Assembly: GCA_043736515.1 (NCBI GenBank)
Contig: JAYTCK010000072.1
Coordinates: forward strand, 1-5,904
Reading direction: 5' to 3'
Length of the DNA: 5,904 nt
DNA from: MHLP01 sp043736515
GTDB lineage: Bacteria > Patescibacteriota > Minisyncoccia > Phycocordibacterales > UBA6899
This document shows, in pieces, positions 1 to 5,817 of this stretch. The notes below the pieces were generated by a model that saw nothing but the letters and a program-made list of their open reading frames with translations, was not told the origin of the DNA and did not search any database. Made by a program: the position numbers and the translations under genes. Position 1 is the stretch's first letter; each line of letters starts with the position of its first letter.

Positions 1-1
1 G

Positions 2-115
2 AAAGAGTGGAATATGTATTATAACGACCTTGAACACTGCGGTTTGGGTGGGAAAACGCCAAATGAATTTTTGGCTAATTATTCAAATACTGAACCGCCG
101 TATGTGTGTACCTAA
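2..115 (+). CDS. Transposase C-terminus (DDE integrase-core type), 5' end outside window
   Basis: Reading from base 2 gives 37 codons ending at TAA (113-115). The peptide contains W-N-M-Y-Y-N-D near the window edge, then H-C-G-L-G-G-K-T-P-N-E-F. This matches the hallmark end of rve/DDE integrase-core transposases of the IS3/IS481 type, where a YN...H..LGG.TP.EF motif follows the catalytic glutamate helix. The catalytic D, D and E residues would lie upstream, outside the window, so whether the element is intact cannot be judged. The family is assigned from this short motif only; IS3 and IS481 cannot be told apart. The gene converges on the glycosyltransferase whose stop codon lies 15 bp further on, so the insertion sequence must end very close to this stop codon. 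Confidence 0.72.
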   Translation, partial: KEWNMYYNDLEHCGLGGKTPNEFLANYSNTEPPYVCT

Positions 116-119
116 AACA
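105..119 (+). repeat. Candidate right terminal inverted repeat of the flanking insertion sequence
   Basis: The bases TGTGTACCTAAAACA overlap the transposase stop codon and end in CA, as the right ends of IS3-like elements commonly do. The glycosyltransferase reading frame starts being required only 12 bp further on (131), so an element end here would leave that gene intact. The matching left end (expected to begin TGTTTTAGGTACACA) lies outside the window, so this is only a positional and terminal-base argument. Confidence 0.25.
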
Positions 120-130
120 AAGGCTGAGCA

Positions 131-1216
131 TTATGTTAGGTCTTCCAGAAACTTATTGTAGATATTTGTCCAGGTGAATTGATCGAGGTGCGTGCGGACT
201 ATTGATCTATCAGGAGGAGTCGGATTTGCGAGCGCTGCCTCCAGCTTTTCTTTTATATCCTGCGGATTACGGGGGTCAAAGTATGTTGCGAGATCTTGCC
301 CTACTTCGTGAAACACCTGGATATCGGAAATGACGACGGGAAGCCCAAGTGCGAGCGCTTCGATTGTCGGCATGCCAAAGCCTTCATAGATAGACGGGGA
401 GACGAACACGCGGCTTTTGGTGTAATATTCCCAAACTTTCTTGTCTTCTTTCACCGTCATCCATGAAATGTTCGTGAGCCCAAGGTCCGCCGCGCGCATT
501 TGGAGTGTGGCCAGGAGGCCATTGTCGACACCAATGAAGAGAACCTTTATTTTTTTATCCATCAGGCCCAGCGCGTCGACAAGCGGAGCGTGATTTTTGT
601 GTCCGTCAAAATGCCCAACATAGATGAGGTCGTATTCCTTTTGTTCTGGCGGGAGATGAGCCACGTCAAAAATTTTCTCATTAATACCGAAGAAACTTTT
701 TACTACGCGCTCGCGGGGATACCCCACATGCTGCTTCAGTTCGTCGATAGAGAATTCGCTGCATGTCACGATGTGCTGACAATTTCTCCATTGCCATTTG
801 AGATATTGAGAAAACAGAAGACGATAAAGAAAACTTTTACTAAAACTGTAAAAATAACGGAAGTCATAAGCTGCTTGGAAGTGTTTGTGTCGCTTGAGCG
901 ATCGGAAGGGAATGGGGATCGATTCCATGATGACGATTGATGGTGGGAGCATGTCGAGCGCGCGTGCGATTTCACGCTGAGCAGAAAATTTGCTCAGGTG
1001 ACTGAAGTGGTAATCAATTTCTACTAAATTTTTGCCATTCCACCACTCAGGGACTTTTCCTTTAGTCACCATTAAGGTGAAATTGTCACCAAAATCCGCG
1101 AGAAATCGTTTGCAGATTTCATCAAAACGACGGTTGGCCCCTGAAGGAACTTTGGGGTCATAGTACGGAGAAATATAGACAATACGGCTGCTTATTTCTG
1201 TTTTTAGGGTTTCCAT
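131..1216 (-). CDS. GT4-family (GT-B fold) glycosyltransferase
   Basis: A 361-residue protein with the two-domain layout of retaining GT4 enzymes, which transfer a sugar from a nucleotide donor to a glycan or lipid-linked acceptor at the inner face of the membrane. The N-terminal domain opens with a beta strand (IVYISPYY, 12-19) and a Pro-Ser-Gly-Ala-Asn-Arg loop (24-29), the acceptor-side glycine loop. The C-terminal domain starts near residue 195 with YVGHFDGHKNH (K207, expected to contact the donor phosphates). It carries the EX7E motif at E278 and E286 in YEGFGMPTIEALALGLPVV. No signal peptide or clear membrane segment is present. The length is normal for the family. The ATG at 1216-1214 has no Shine-Dalgarno sequence in front of it. 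The gene is transcribed away from the epimerase and is the only complete gene on this strand. Donor and acceptor cannot be predicted; mannosyltransferase-like annotations are common for relatives. Confidence 0.93.
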   Translation of the reverse strand: METLKTEISSRIVYISPYYDPKVPSGANRRFDEICKRFLADFGDNFTLMVTKGKVPEWWNGKNLVEIDYHFSHLSKFSAQREIARALDMLPPSIVIMESIPIPFRSLKRHKHFQAAYDFRYFYSFSKSFLYRLLFSQYLKWQWRNCQHIVTCSEFSIDELKQHVGYPRERVVKSFFGINEKIFDVAHLPPEQKEYDLIYVGHFDGHKNHAPLVDALGLMDKKIKVLFIGVDNGLLATLQMRAADLGLTNISWMTVKEDKKVWEYYTKSRVFVSPSIYEGFGMPTIEALALGLPVVISDIQVFHEVGQDLATYFDPRNPQDIKEKLEAALANPTPPDRSIVRTHLDQFTWTNIYNKFLEDLT

Positions 1217-1222
1217 TTTGTA

Positions 1223-1251
1223 AGTTTAGACTTGTTACAAAGAGAGGGCAA
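1223..1251 (-). promoter_or_regulatory. Possible promoter for the minus-strand glycosyltransferase
   Basis: On the minus strand TTGCCC (1251-1246) and TAAACT (1228-1223) are separated by 17 bp. Each matches four of six bases of the -35 and -10 consensus. Only six bases (tacaaa) lie between the -10-like hexamer and the ATG, which would give a leaderless or nearly leaderless transcript, consistent with the missing Shine-Dalgarno sequence. The matches are modest and could be chance in an AT-rich spacer. Confidence 0.25.
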
Positions 1252-1255
1252 GTGA

Positions 1256-1275
1256 TGTTACAATCTATATATACT
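1256..1275 (+). promoter_or_regulatory. Possible promoter for the epimerase gene
   Basis: The spacer holds TGTTACAAT (1256-1264), which reads as an extended -10 element (TG-n-TACAAT, five of six bases matching TATAAT). A second -10-like hexamer TATACT (1270-1275, also five of six) follows. Neither has a convincing -35 hexamer at standard spacing. Either would start transcription roughly 20-35 bases before the ATG at 1304. The sequence just before the ATG (tcatttttacac) has no Shine-Dalgarno match. Confidence 0.35.
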
Positions 1276-1303
1276 ATTCGGGCTTTATCACTCATTTTTA
1301 CAC

Positions 1304-2353
1304 ATGACAAAACGCATAATGATCACGGGCGGGGCGGGGTTCATCGGCATCAATGCCTCACGGCACTTTCTTAAGAAGGGTTATGTCGTGACTATTTTTG
1401 ATAACTTTTCACGTAAGGGGACGGACATCAATGTGGCGAACCTTGAGAAAGAATTCCCCAAAGGATTCAAGGTGGTCAAAGGAGATATACGTTATGACCG
1501 AGACCTCTTGGAGCGCGAAGTATCCGATCATGATGTGGTGCTCCACCTTGCCGCGCAAGTGGCGGTCACGACGTCGGTCATTGATCCTCGTACCGATTTT
1601 GAAATAAATGCGCTCGGGACCTTTAATGTGCTTGAGGCCGTACGGATCAGCCATAACAAGCCGTTTGTCATCTACGCATCGACGAACAAAGTGTTCGGTG
1701 CCCTCGAGGGACTTCCGGTGCGCGAGGAGGGCAAGCGTTTTCGCTTCATTTCGGACGAGCACCACGAGCATGGTGTGTCTGAGGTATATCCGCTCGACTT
1801 CCATTCACCCTACGGTGTCTCGAAGGGAGTTGCTGATCAGTACACGATCGACTACAGCCGTATCTACGGACTGAAAACTGTCGTATTTCGCCAGTCCTGC
1901 ATTTACGGCACCAATCAATTCGGTGTGGAGGATCAGGGGTGGCTCGCATGGTTCACTATTGCAGCGATGACGGGTCGCCCAATCACTATCTACGGAACAG
2001 GGAAGCAGATCCGCGACGCGCTCTTTGTCGATGACGTGGTGAAGTTGTATGAACTCGCAATTGATAACCAGGATATTGTAAACGGCAAAGCCTACAATGT
2101 CGGAGGTGGGCCAACCAACACACTCTCACTTATTGAGCTCCTCGAACACCTCGACAAAAAAATGGACTATCAGCCAGAACTCCAATACGCCGATGTGCGC
2201 CCCGGAGATCAACCAGTCTTTGTAGCTGATATTCGCCGCGCCAAGAACGAACTGGGCTGGGAGCCACAAGTCACCGTTGAGGCAGGTATTGAACAAATGC
2301 ATCAGTGGCTCAAGGACAATAAAGATGATGTCACCCGCGTCTTTAATTCGTAA
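1304..2353 (+). CDS. NAD-dependent nucleotide-sugar epimerase, CDP-paratose 2-epimerase-like
   Basis: A 349-residue extended short-chain dehydrogenase/reductase. The N-terminal Rossmann fold has the NAD-binding motif TGGAGFIG (8-15), an acidic residue closing strand 2 (FDNFSRKGT, D33) and HLAAQVAV (81-88). The active site shows STNKVFG (126-132) and the catalytic pair Y170-x3-K174 in SPYGVSKGVADQY. The run VYPLDFHSPYG, together with FRQSCIYG (196-202) and FGVEDQGWLAWF (206-217), is characteristic of the CDP-paratose 2-epimerase (tyvelose epimerase, RfbE) branch rather than UDP-glucose 4-epimerases. Those enzymes invert C2 of a CDP-linked dideoxyhexose through a keto intermediate using bound NAD. 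The genes that make CDP-paratose (rfbF, rfbG, rfbS types) are not in the window, so the true substrate may differ. The start is supported by the Rossmann motif beginning at residue 5. The stop TAA is followed at once by a second in-frame TAA, and its last base is the first base of the large palindrome. Confidence 0.93.
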   Translation: MTKRIMITGGAGFIGINASRHFLKKGYVVTIFDNFSRKGTDINVANLEKEFPKGFKVVKGDIRYDRDLLEREVSDHDVVLHLAAQVAVTTSVIDPRTDFEINALGTFNVLEAVRISHNKPFVIYASTNKVFGALEGLPVREEGKRFRFISDEHHEHGVSEVYPLDFHSPYGVSKGVADQYTIDYSRIYGLKTVVFRQSCIYGTNQFGVEDQGWLAWFTIAAMTGRPITIYGTGKQIRDALFVDDVVKLYELAIDNQDIVNGKAYNVGGGPTNTLSLIELLEHLDKKMDYQPELQYADVRPGDQPVFVADIRRAKNELGWEPQVTVEAGIEQMHQWLKDNKDDVTRVFNS

Positions 2354-2483
2354 TAAAACTTTCATTTGGGGCGATCTGCTTGTCCTTCCTGATCCCGAAT
2401 TCGGAAGACGTATCACTCATACGTCTTCTCGAATATCGGGACAGTCCAGGACTGCGCATCTCATCCCCAAATGAAAGTTTTAT
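2353..2483. repeat. 131 bp imperfect palindrome / long hairpin with 19 bp perfect arms
   Basis: The outer arms, 2353-2371 (starting ATAAAACTTTC) and 2465-2483 (ending GAAAGTTTTAT), are perfect 19 bp inverted repeats. Inside, 2404-2413 (GAAGACGTAT) pairs perfectly with 2419-2428 around a 5-base loop (CACTC). Next outward, 2393-2403 pairs with 2430-2441, leaving A2435 as a bulge; T2429 is also unpaired. Between these and the outer arms pairing is patchy, for example GTCCT 2382-2386 with AGGAC 2448-2452. Nearly the whole spacer between the epimerase and the next glycosyltransferase is thus one cruciform- or hairpin-forming unit. It encodes no convincing protein. It could be a MITE-like or REP-like element (TA dinucleotides flank 2356-2480, as Tc1/mariner or IS630 relatives would leave), or a transcript-processing or termination hairpin. 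No U-tract follows the outer stem, so a standard intrinsic terminator is unlikely. Confidence 0.9.
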
Positions 2484-2513
2484 GACTGTGTTCAAAATAA
2501 AACACTGAATATT

Positions 2514-3641
2514 ATGAAGCTTATTATTGCAACACCACTCTATCCACCGGACATCGGCGGGCCGGCGACGTATGCAAAAATCCTCGAAGAGGAATTAATG
2601 AAACGAGACGTCTTTGTTTCGGTTGTTTCGTTCCACACTGTTCGCCATCTTCCCAAAGGAATTTCACACCTCACCTATCTCGTGCAGCTTTTTCGCGCAG
2701 CATGGGGAGTGGATGTCATTTTGGCTCTCGATCCGGTATCGGTAGGATTTCCAGCCGCACTTGTGTCGCTCATCCGGAATAAAAAATTGGTGGTGAAGAT
2801 CGTAGGGGATTATGCATGGGAACAAGGCAGACAGCGCTTTGGAGTAACGGATAATCTCGATGAATTTGTAAAAAAACCTGCGAGTAAATTTCTCGCGCAA
2901 GTCGCGGCATTCCGCTGTGTACAGGAGTTTGTTGCTGCACGTGCGCGAACAATTATAGTCCCCAGTAACTATCTCAAGGGCATTGTTGTAGAGTGGGGAG
3001 TTCCCCCCGAAAAAATTGAAGTGGTACACAATGCGTTTGATGGAATACCAAATCTTACTGACAAGGAGTCCGTGCGCACGGCACTGGGCATTAAAGGAAC
3101 AATACTGCTTTCTGCCGGCCGTCTTGTCCCCTGGAAAGGATTTGCCACACTCATAGAGCTTTTCCACGAGATAAGAAAAAAACACGTTGATGCATATCTT
3201 TATATTGCGGGCTCAGGCCCACTTGAAGCAGATCTGAAAAAATTAATTAGCGAAAGTACGCAGCATGAGTCGATCTTTCTCCTTGGCGATGTCGAACACG
3301 GCAAACTTATGGAATACATTCGGGCGGCAGATTGCTTTGTCCTTAACACGGGGTACGAGGGCCTTTCGCACCAATTGCTCGAAGTGTTGGCGGTGGGCAC
3401 GCCGATTGTGACCACGAATGTTGGAGGCAACCCTGAGCTAGTTACCGACGGTGTTACGGGAGTTCTGGTTCCGCACGATGATCGCGATGCCCTGCTTAAG
3501 GGTATCGACCGCATACTTCACGAACCGGTGTTTGCAGAGCATATCACGGAGGCAGGCAAAGCATTTGTCATGAGCTTTACCGTCGAGCGGATGGTTACGA
3601 GCACACTCGGTGTGCTAATTAAAGTCTCGGAAAAACCATGA
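2514..3641 (+). CDS. GT4-family glycosyltransferase (first of an overlapping pair)
   Basis: A 375-residue GT-B fold enzyme. The N-terminus IIATPLYPPDIGGPATY (4-20) carries the Gly-Gly loop that closes over the donor in GT4 enzymes. KIVGDYAWEQGRQRFG (95-110) is a conserved block of the N-terminal domain. In the C-terminal domain SAGRLVPWKGF (200-210) places R203 and K208 at the donor-phosphate position. GSGPLEADL (233-241) is a typical strand-turn-helix block, and the EX7E motif is E282/E290 in GYEGLSHQLLEVLAVGTP. Expected role: transfer of a nucleotide-activated sugar to a lipid-linked or surface glycan on the cytoplasmic side; sugar and linkage unknown. The start gives a normal-length N-terminal strand. 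No Shine-Dalgarno sequence precedes it (actgaatatt before ATG). It follows the long palindrome by 30 bp, and its TGA overlaps the ATG of the next glycosyltransferase, so the two are probably translationally coupled. Confidence 0.94.
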   Translation: MKLIIATPLYPPDIGGPATYAKILEEELMKRDVFVSVVSFHTVRHLPKGISHLTYLVQLFRAAWGVDVILALDPVSVGFPAALVSLIRNKKLVVKIVGDYAWEQGRQRFGVTDNLDEFVKKPASKFLAQVAAFRCVQEFVAARARTIIVPSNYLKGIVVEWGVPPEKIEVVHNAFDGIPNLTDKESVRTALGIKGTILLSAGRLVPWKGFATLIELFHEIRKKHVDAYLYIAGSGPLEADLKKLISESTQHESIFLLGDVEHGKLMEYIRAADCFVLNTGYEGLSHQLLEVLAVGTPIVTTNVGGNPELVTDGVTGVLVPHDDRDALLKGIDRILHEPVFAEHITEAGKAFVMSFTVERMVTSTLGVLIKVSEKP

Positions 3642-4792
3642 AGATACTGATGATTTCAACTGACAGGTCAATCTTTGAAGAAGACAGCGCTGTTCGCGCG
3701 CGCCTAGTTGAACAAGCGGCACTCACGAGCGATCTGCATGTGATCGTCTTTACTCCGAAAGGAGAGCAGTTTAAAAAATTCAGCATCGGCGAGCACCTCC
3801 ACATTTATCCGAGTTGGTCATCCCACAAACTTACCTACCTCCCGGACGCATATGAGGCAGCAAAGCGCCTACTTCGCCGAAAAAACAAACATGTGCTGAA
3901 AGAAGAAAAATGGCTTGTTACGACTCAGGATCCGTTTGAAACAGGAATAGTGGGATATCTTATTTCGCGAAAATTTCACCTGCCCCTCCACCTTCAGCTA
4001 CACACGGACCCATTTAGTCGCGCATGGCAATCAGAAAAATTTCTCAATCGCATACGATATGTGATCATGCTTTTTTTGCTCAACCATGCGAGTGGTGTTC
4101 GTGTTGTCTCGGAGAGAGTTTATCGCGCGGTTGTCGCGAGTGGCGTCCGCAAAGAACAGATTACTCGTGTGCCGATATTTGTGGATGGAGAAAAATTTCA
4201 GAAAGCGAAACCCAGCTTCGATCTGCATCAATCGTATCCCGAATACTCACAGATCATTCTTTCGATTGGACGACTTCAGCCGGAAAAGAATTACCACGGA
4301 CTTATTCGTGCATTTGCGCGAGTCGCTCGGACGCACCCCGACGCACTCCTCCTTATTGTGGGGAGTGGTCCGTTGCGCGAGCGGCTGCTTGTTCTTGCGC
4401 GTTCACTTAATATTCACCAGCAATTGCGCATACTGCCATGGGCACGCGATGTTGTCTCCTATTATAAAACCTGCGATTGCTATGTACAGCCGTCACTCTA
4501 TGAAGGGTGGGGGCTCGCCGTCATTGAGGCTATGGCGTCAAATGCACCGGTTGTGATGAGCGATGTAGGATGTGCCGGAGAAGTTGTTCGCAATGAAGAA
4601 ACTGGACTCGTGGTGGAGGTAGCTAACGAAATGGATATGGCAAACGCGGTGTCTCGTATTCTTGACGATAAAACACTGCGCACCACCATTTTGGGCAACG
4701 CAAAAATAGAGATCAAAAAGCTCGCAACAAAGCAAGAGACGCTCGAGTTATATAAAACAAGTTGGGAAAAAGCACTCGCAAATAAGCACTAG
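3638..4792 (+). CDS. GT4-family glycosyltransferase (second of an overlapping pair)
   Basis: A 384-residue GT-B enzyme whose ATG overlaps the preceding stop in an ATGA junction. A weak GGAA 6-7 bases upstream is the nearest thing to a ribosome-binding site in the window. The N-terminal domain begins KILMISTDRSIFEEDSAVR (2-20) instead of the usual glycine-rich loop, then has VTTQDPFETGIVGYLIS (94-110) and LQLHTDPFS (119-127). A short hydrophobic stretch, YVIMLFLLNHASGV (141-154), may form a buried strand or membrane-contact helix. The C-terminal domain has ILSIGRLQPEKNYHGL (207-222) with R212 and K217 for the donor phosphates, VGSGPLRERL (241-250), and EX7E at E289/E297 in YEGWGLAVIEAMASNAP. 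Its two neighbours suggest it acts in the same glycan pathway, but its donor and acceptor cannot be named. The two tandem enzymes differ clearly in sequence, so this is not a recent duplication. Confidence 0.94.
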   Translation: MKILMISTDRSIFEEDSAVRARLVEQAALTSDLHVIVFTPKGEQFKKFSIGEHLHIYPSWSSHKLTYLPDAYEAAKRLLRRKNKHVLKEEKWLVTTQDPFETGIVGYLISRKFHLPLHLQLHTDPFSRAWQSEKFLNRIRYVIMLFLLNHASGVRVVSERVYRAVVASGVRKEQITRVPIFVDGEKFQKAKPSFDLHQSYPEYSQIILSIGRLQPEKNYHGLIRAFARVARTHPDALLLIVGSGPLRERLLVLARSLNIHQQLRILPWARDVVSYYKTCDCYVQPSLYEGWGLAVIEAMASNAPVVMSDVGCAGEVVRNEETGLVVEVANEMDMANAVSRILDDKTLRTTILGNAKIEIKKLATKQETLELYKTSWEKALANKH

Positions 4793-4800
4793 AATATTAC
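4790..4800 (+). promoter_or_regulatory. Possible internal -10 element for yvcK
   Basis: TAGAAT (4790-4795) matches five of six bases of the -10 consensus and lies five bases before the yvcK ATG. It overlaps the stop codon of the preceding gene. If real, it would give yvcK a leaderless transcript of its own inside the operon, fitting the absence of a Shine-Dalgarno sequence there. No good -35 element was identified, so this is speculative. Confidence 0.2.
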
Positions 4801-5790
4801 ATGCAAAACTCACGAAAAAAGATAGTCGTCATCGGCGGGGGCACCGGTACGTTTACCGTGCTCACCGGACTTAAGCATCACCCTGTTGATCTTACTGCGG
4901 TAGTCTCTATGGCAGACGACGGAGGTTCGACGGGAATGCTGCGGGACGAATACGGAGTTCTTCCTCCCGGTGATCTGCGGCAGTGTCTCGTCGCGCTTTC
5001 TGAAGCAGATTTTGTTATGCGCGATCTTTTTAATCATCGGTATTCAAAAGGCAATCTCTCGGGACATAATTTTGGAAATATTTTTATCTCAACCCTCGAG
5101 CAGGTGACAGGAAGCCTCGACAAGGCACTTGAGGTTGCAGGACAAGTCTTGAACATCAGGGGACGGGTGATTCCTGTGACGCTGGACAAGATCACGCTCA
5201 ACGCAGAACTCAAAAATGGAAAAGTGCTTCATGGTGAAAGTGAATTTATGGAGTATCAACTCGTTTCGAAATACGGAATAAAAAAAATATATCTCGAACA
5301 AAAAGGACGAGCAAATCCCAAGGCGCTTTCGGCCCTAGCTGAAGCCGATATGATCATTGTGGGCCCGGGCAAACTTTACACATCGCTTCTCCCTAATTTT
5401 CTTGTCGAAGGAGTAAAAAAAGCATTCATCGCCTCGAAGGCAAAAAAAGTATATGTTTCAAACCTTATGAGCCAGCAGGGACATACTGATAATTTTTTTG
5501 TGCGGGATTATGTCGACGCGTTTGAACAGCATCTTGGGAAGAAGAATATTTTTGATGTGGTTATTTATAATACGAAAAAACCCGCCAACACGTTGGTCCG
5601 AAAGTACGCAGACGAAGGAGAACCCGTGGTATGCGGCCCCACATGCCTGGAAGGGCCATTTGCGCTTATTGGCACTAATTTGCTCGCAGATAGCCTCGCA
5701 AAGACCTCTGCGACCGATATCCTCCGTCGCACCCTCATTCGCCATGACCCAGACAAGCTGGCAAAAGCATTGATGCAGTATCTCGGTTAG
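4801..5790 (+). CDS. yvcK: YvcK/GlmR-family (CofD-like) UDP-sugar-binding regulator
   Basis: A 329-residue protein with all the conserved blocks of the YvcK branch of the CofD-like superfamily: GGGTGTFTVLTGL (12-24), the nucleotide-binding glycine loop; ADDGGSTG (38-45); GVLPPGDLRQ (52-61); GHNFGN (88-93); GPGKLYTSLLPNFLVEG (188-204); and NLMSQQGHTDNF (221-232). The length is close to that of characterised homologues. In Bacillus, Listeria and Mycobacterium, members bind UDP-sugars such as UDP-GlcNAc and are needed for normal carbon flow into the cell envelope; B. subtilis GlmR stimulates GlmS. It is a cytosolic protein and probably regulatory rather than a true CofD (F420 synthesis) enzyme. 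In Firmicutes the gene usually sits between rapZ and whiA; here it follows a glycosyltransferase by 8 bp. One unusual residue is K191 in GPGKLYTS, where serine is common. The start keeps the lysine-rich lead before the first strand (KKIVVIGGG). Confidence 0.95.
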   Translation: MQNSRKKIVVIGGGTGTFTVLTGLKHHPVDLTAVVSMADDGGSTGMLRDEYGVLPPGDLRQCLVALSEADFVMRDLFNHRYSKGNLSGHNFGNIFISTLEQVTGSLDKALEVAGQVLNIRGRVIPVTLDKITLNAELKNGKVLHGESEFMEYQLVSKYGIKKIYLEQKGRANPKALSALAEADMIIVGPGKLYTSLLPNFLVEGVKKAFIASKAKKVYVSNLMSQQGHTDNFFVRDYVDAFEQHLGKKNIFDVVIYNTKKPANTLVRKYADEGEPVVCGPTCLEGPFALIGTNLLADSLAKTSATDILRRTLIRHDPDKLAKALMQYLG

Positions 5791-5817
5791 CGGAGGAGCT
5801 TTTTTGCCGTATTCTAA

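Noticed and set aside
500..940. 146-codon plus-strand open frame antisense to the first glycosyltransferase
   Set aside because: It lies wholly inside a well-supported GT4 gene on the other strand, has low-complexity, family-less content and no start context. It is a shadow of the real gene.
2353..2483. Integron attC recombination site
   Set aside because: The outer ends carry AAC and GTT triplets and there are bulged bases on one strand. However, the full RYYYAAC/GTTRRRY boxes are not met, and the 19 bp uninterrupted outer arms do not fit the box-spacer-box layout of attC. No integrase gene is nearby.
2404..2483. Standard intrinsic terminator for the epimerase
   Set aside because: The inner stem is followed by TCGAATATCGGG and the outer stem by GACTGTG. 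Neither is followed by a U-rich run.
2664..3185. 173-codon minus-strand open frame
   Set aside because: It is fully antisense to the glycosyltransferase at 2514-3641, which carries all GT4 motifs. The antisense peptide shows no recognisable domain.
5280..5287. Run of eight A within yvcK as a frameshift or slippage site
   Set aside because: The reading frame continues through it into conserved family motifs, with no overlapping alternative frame of interest.
5789..5809. Intrinsic terminator after yvcK (AGCGGAGGAGC followed by six T)
   Set aside because: The T run is present at 5800-5805, but the best stem before it is only about three base pairs, too weak to support a call.
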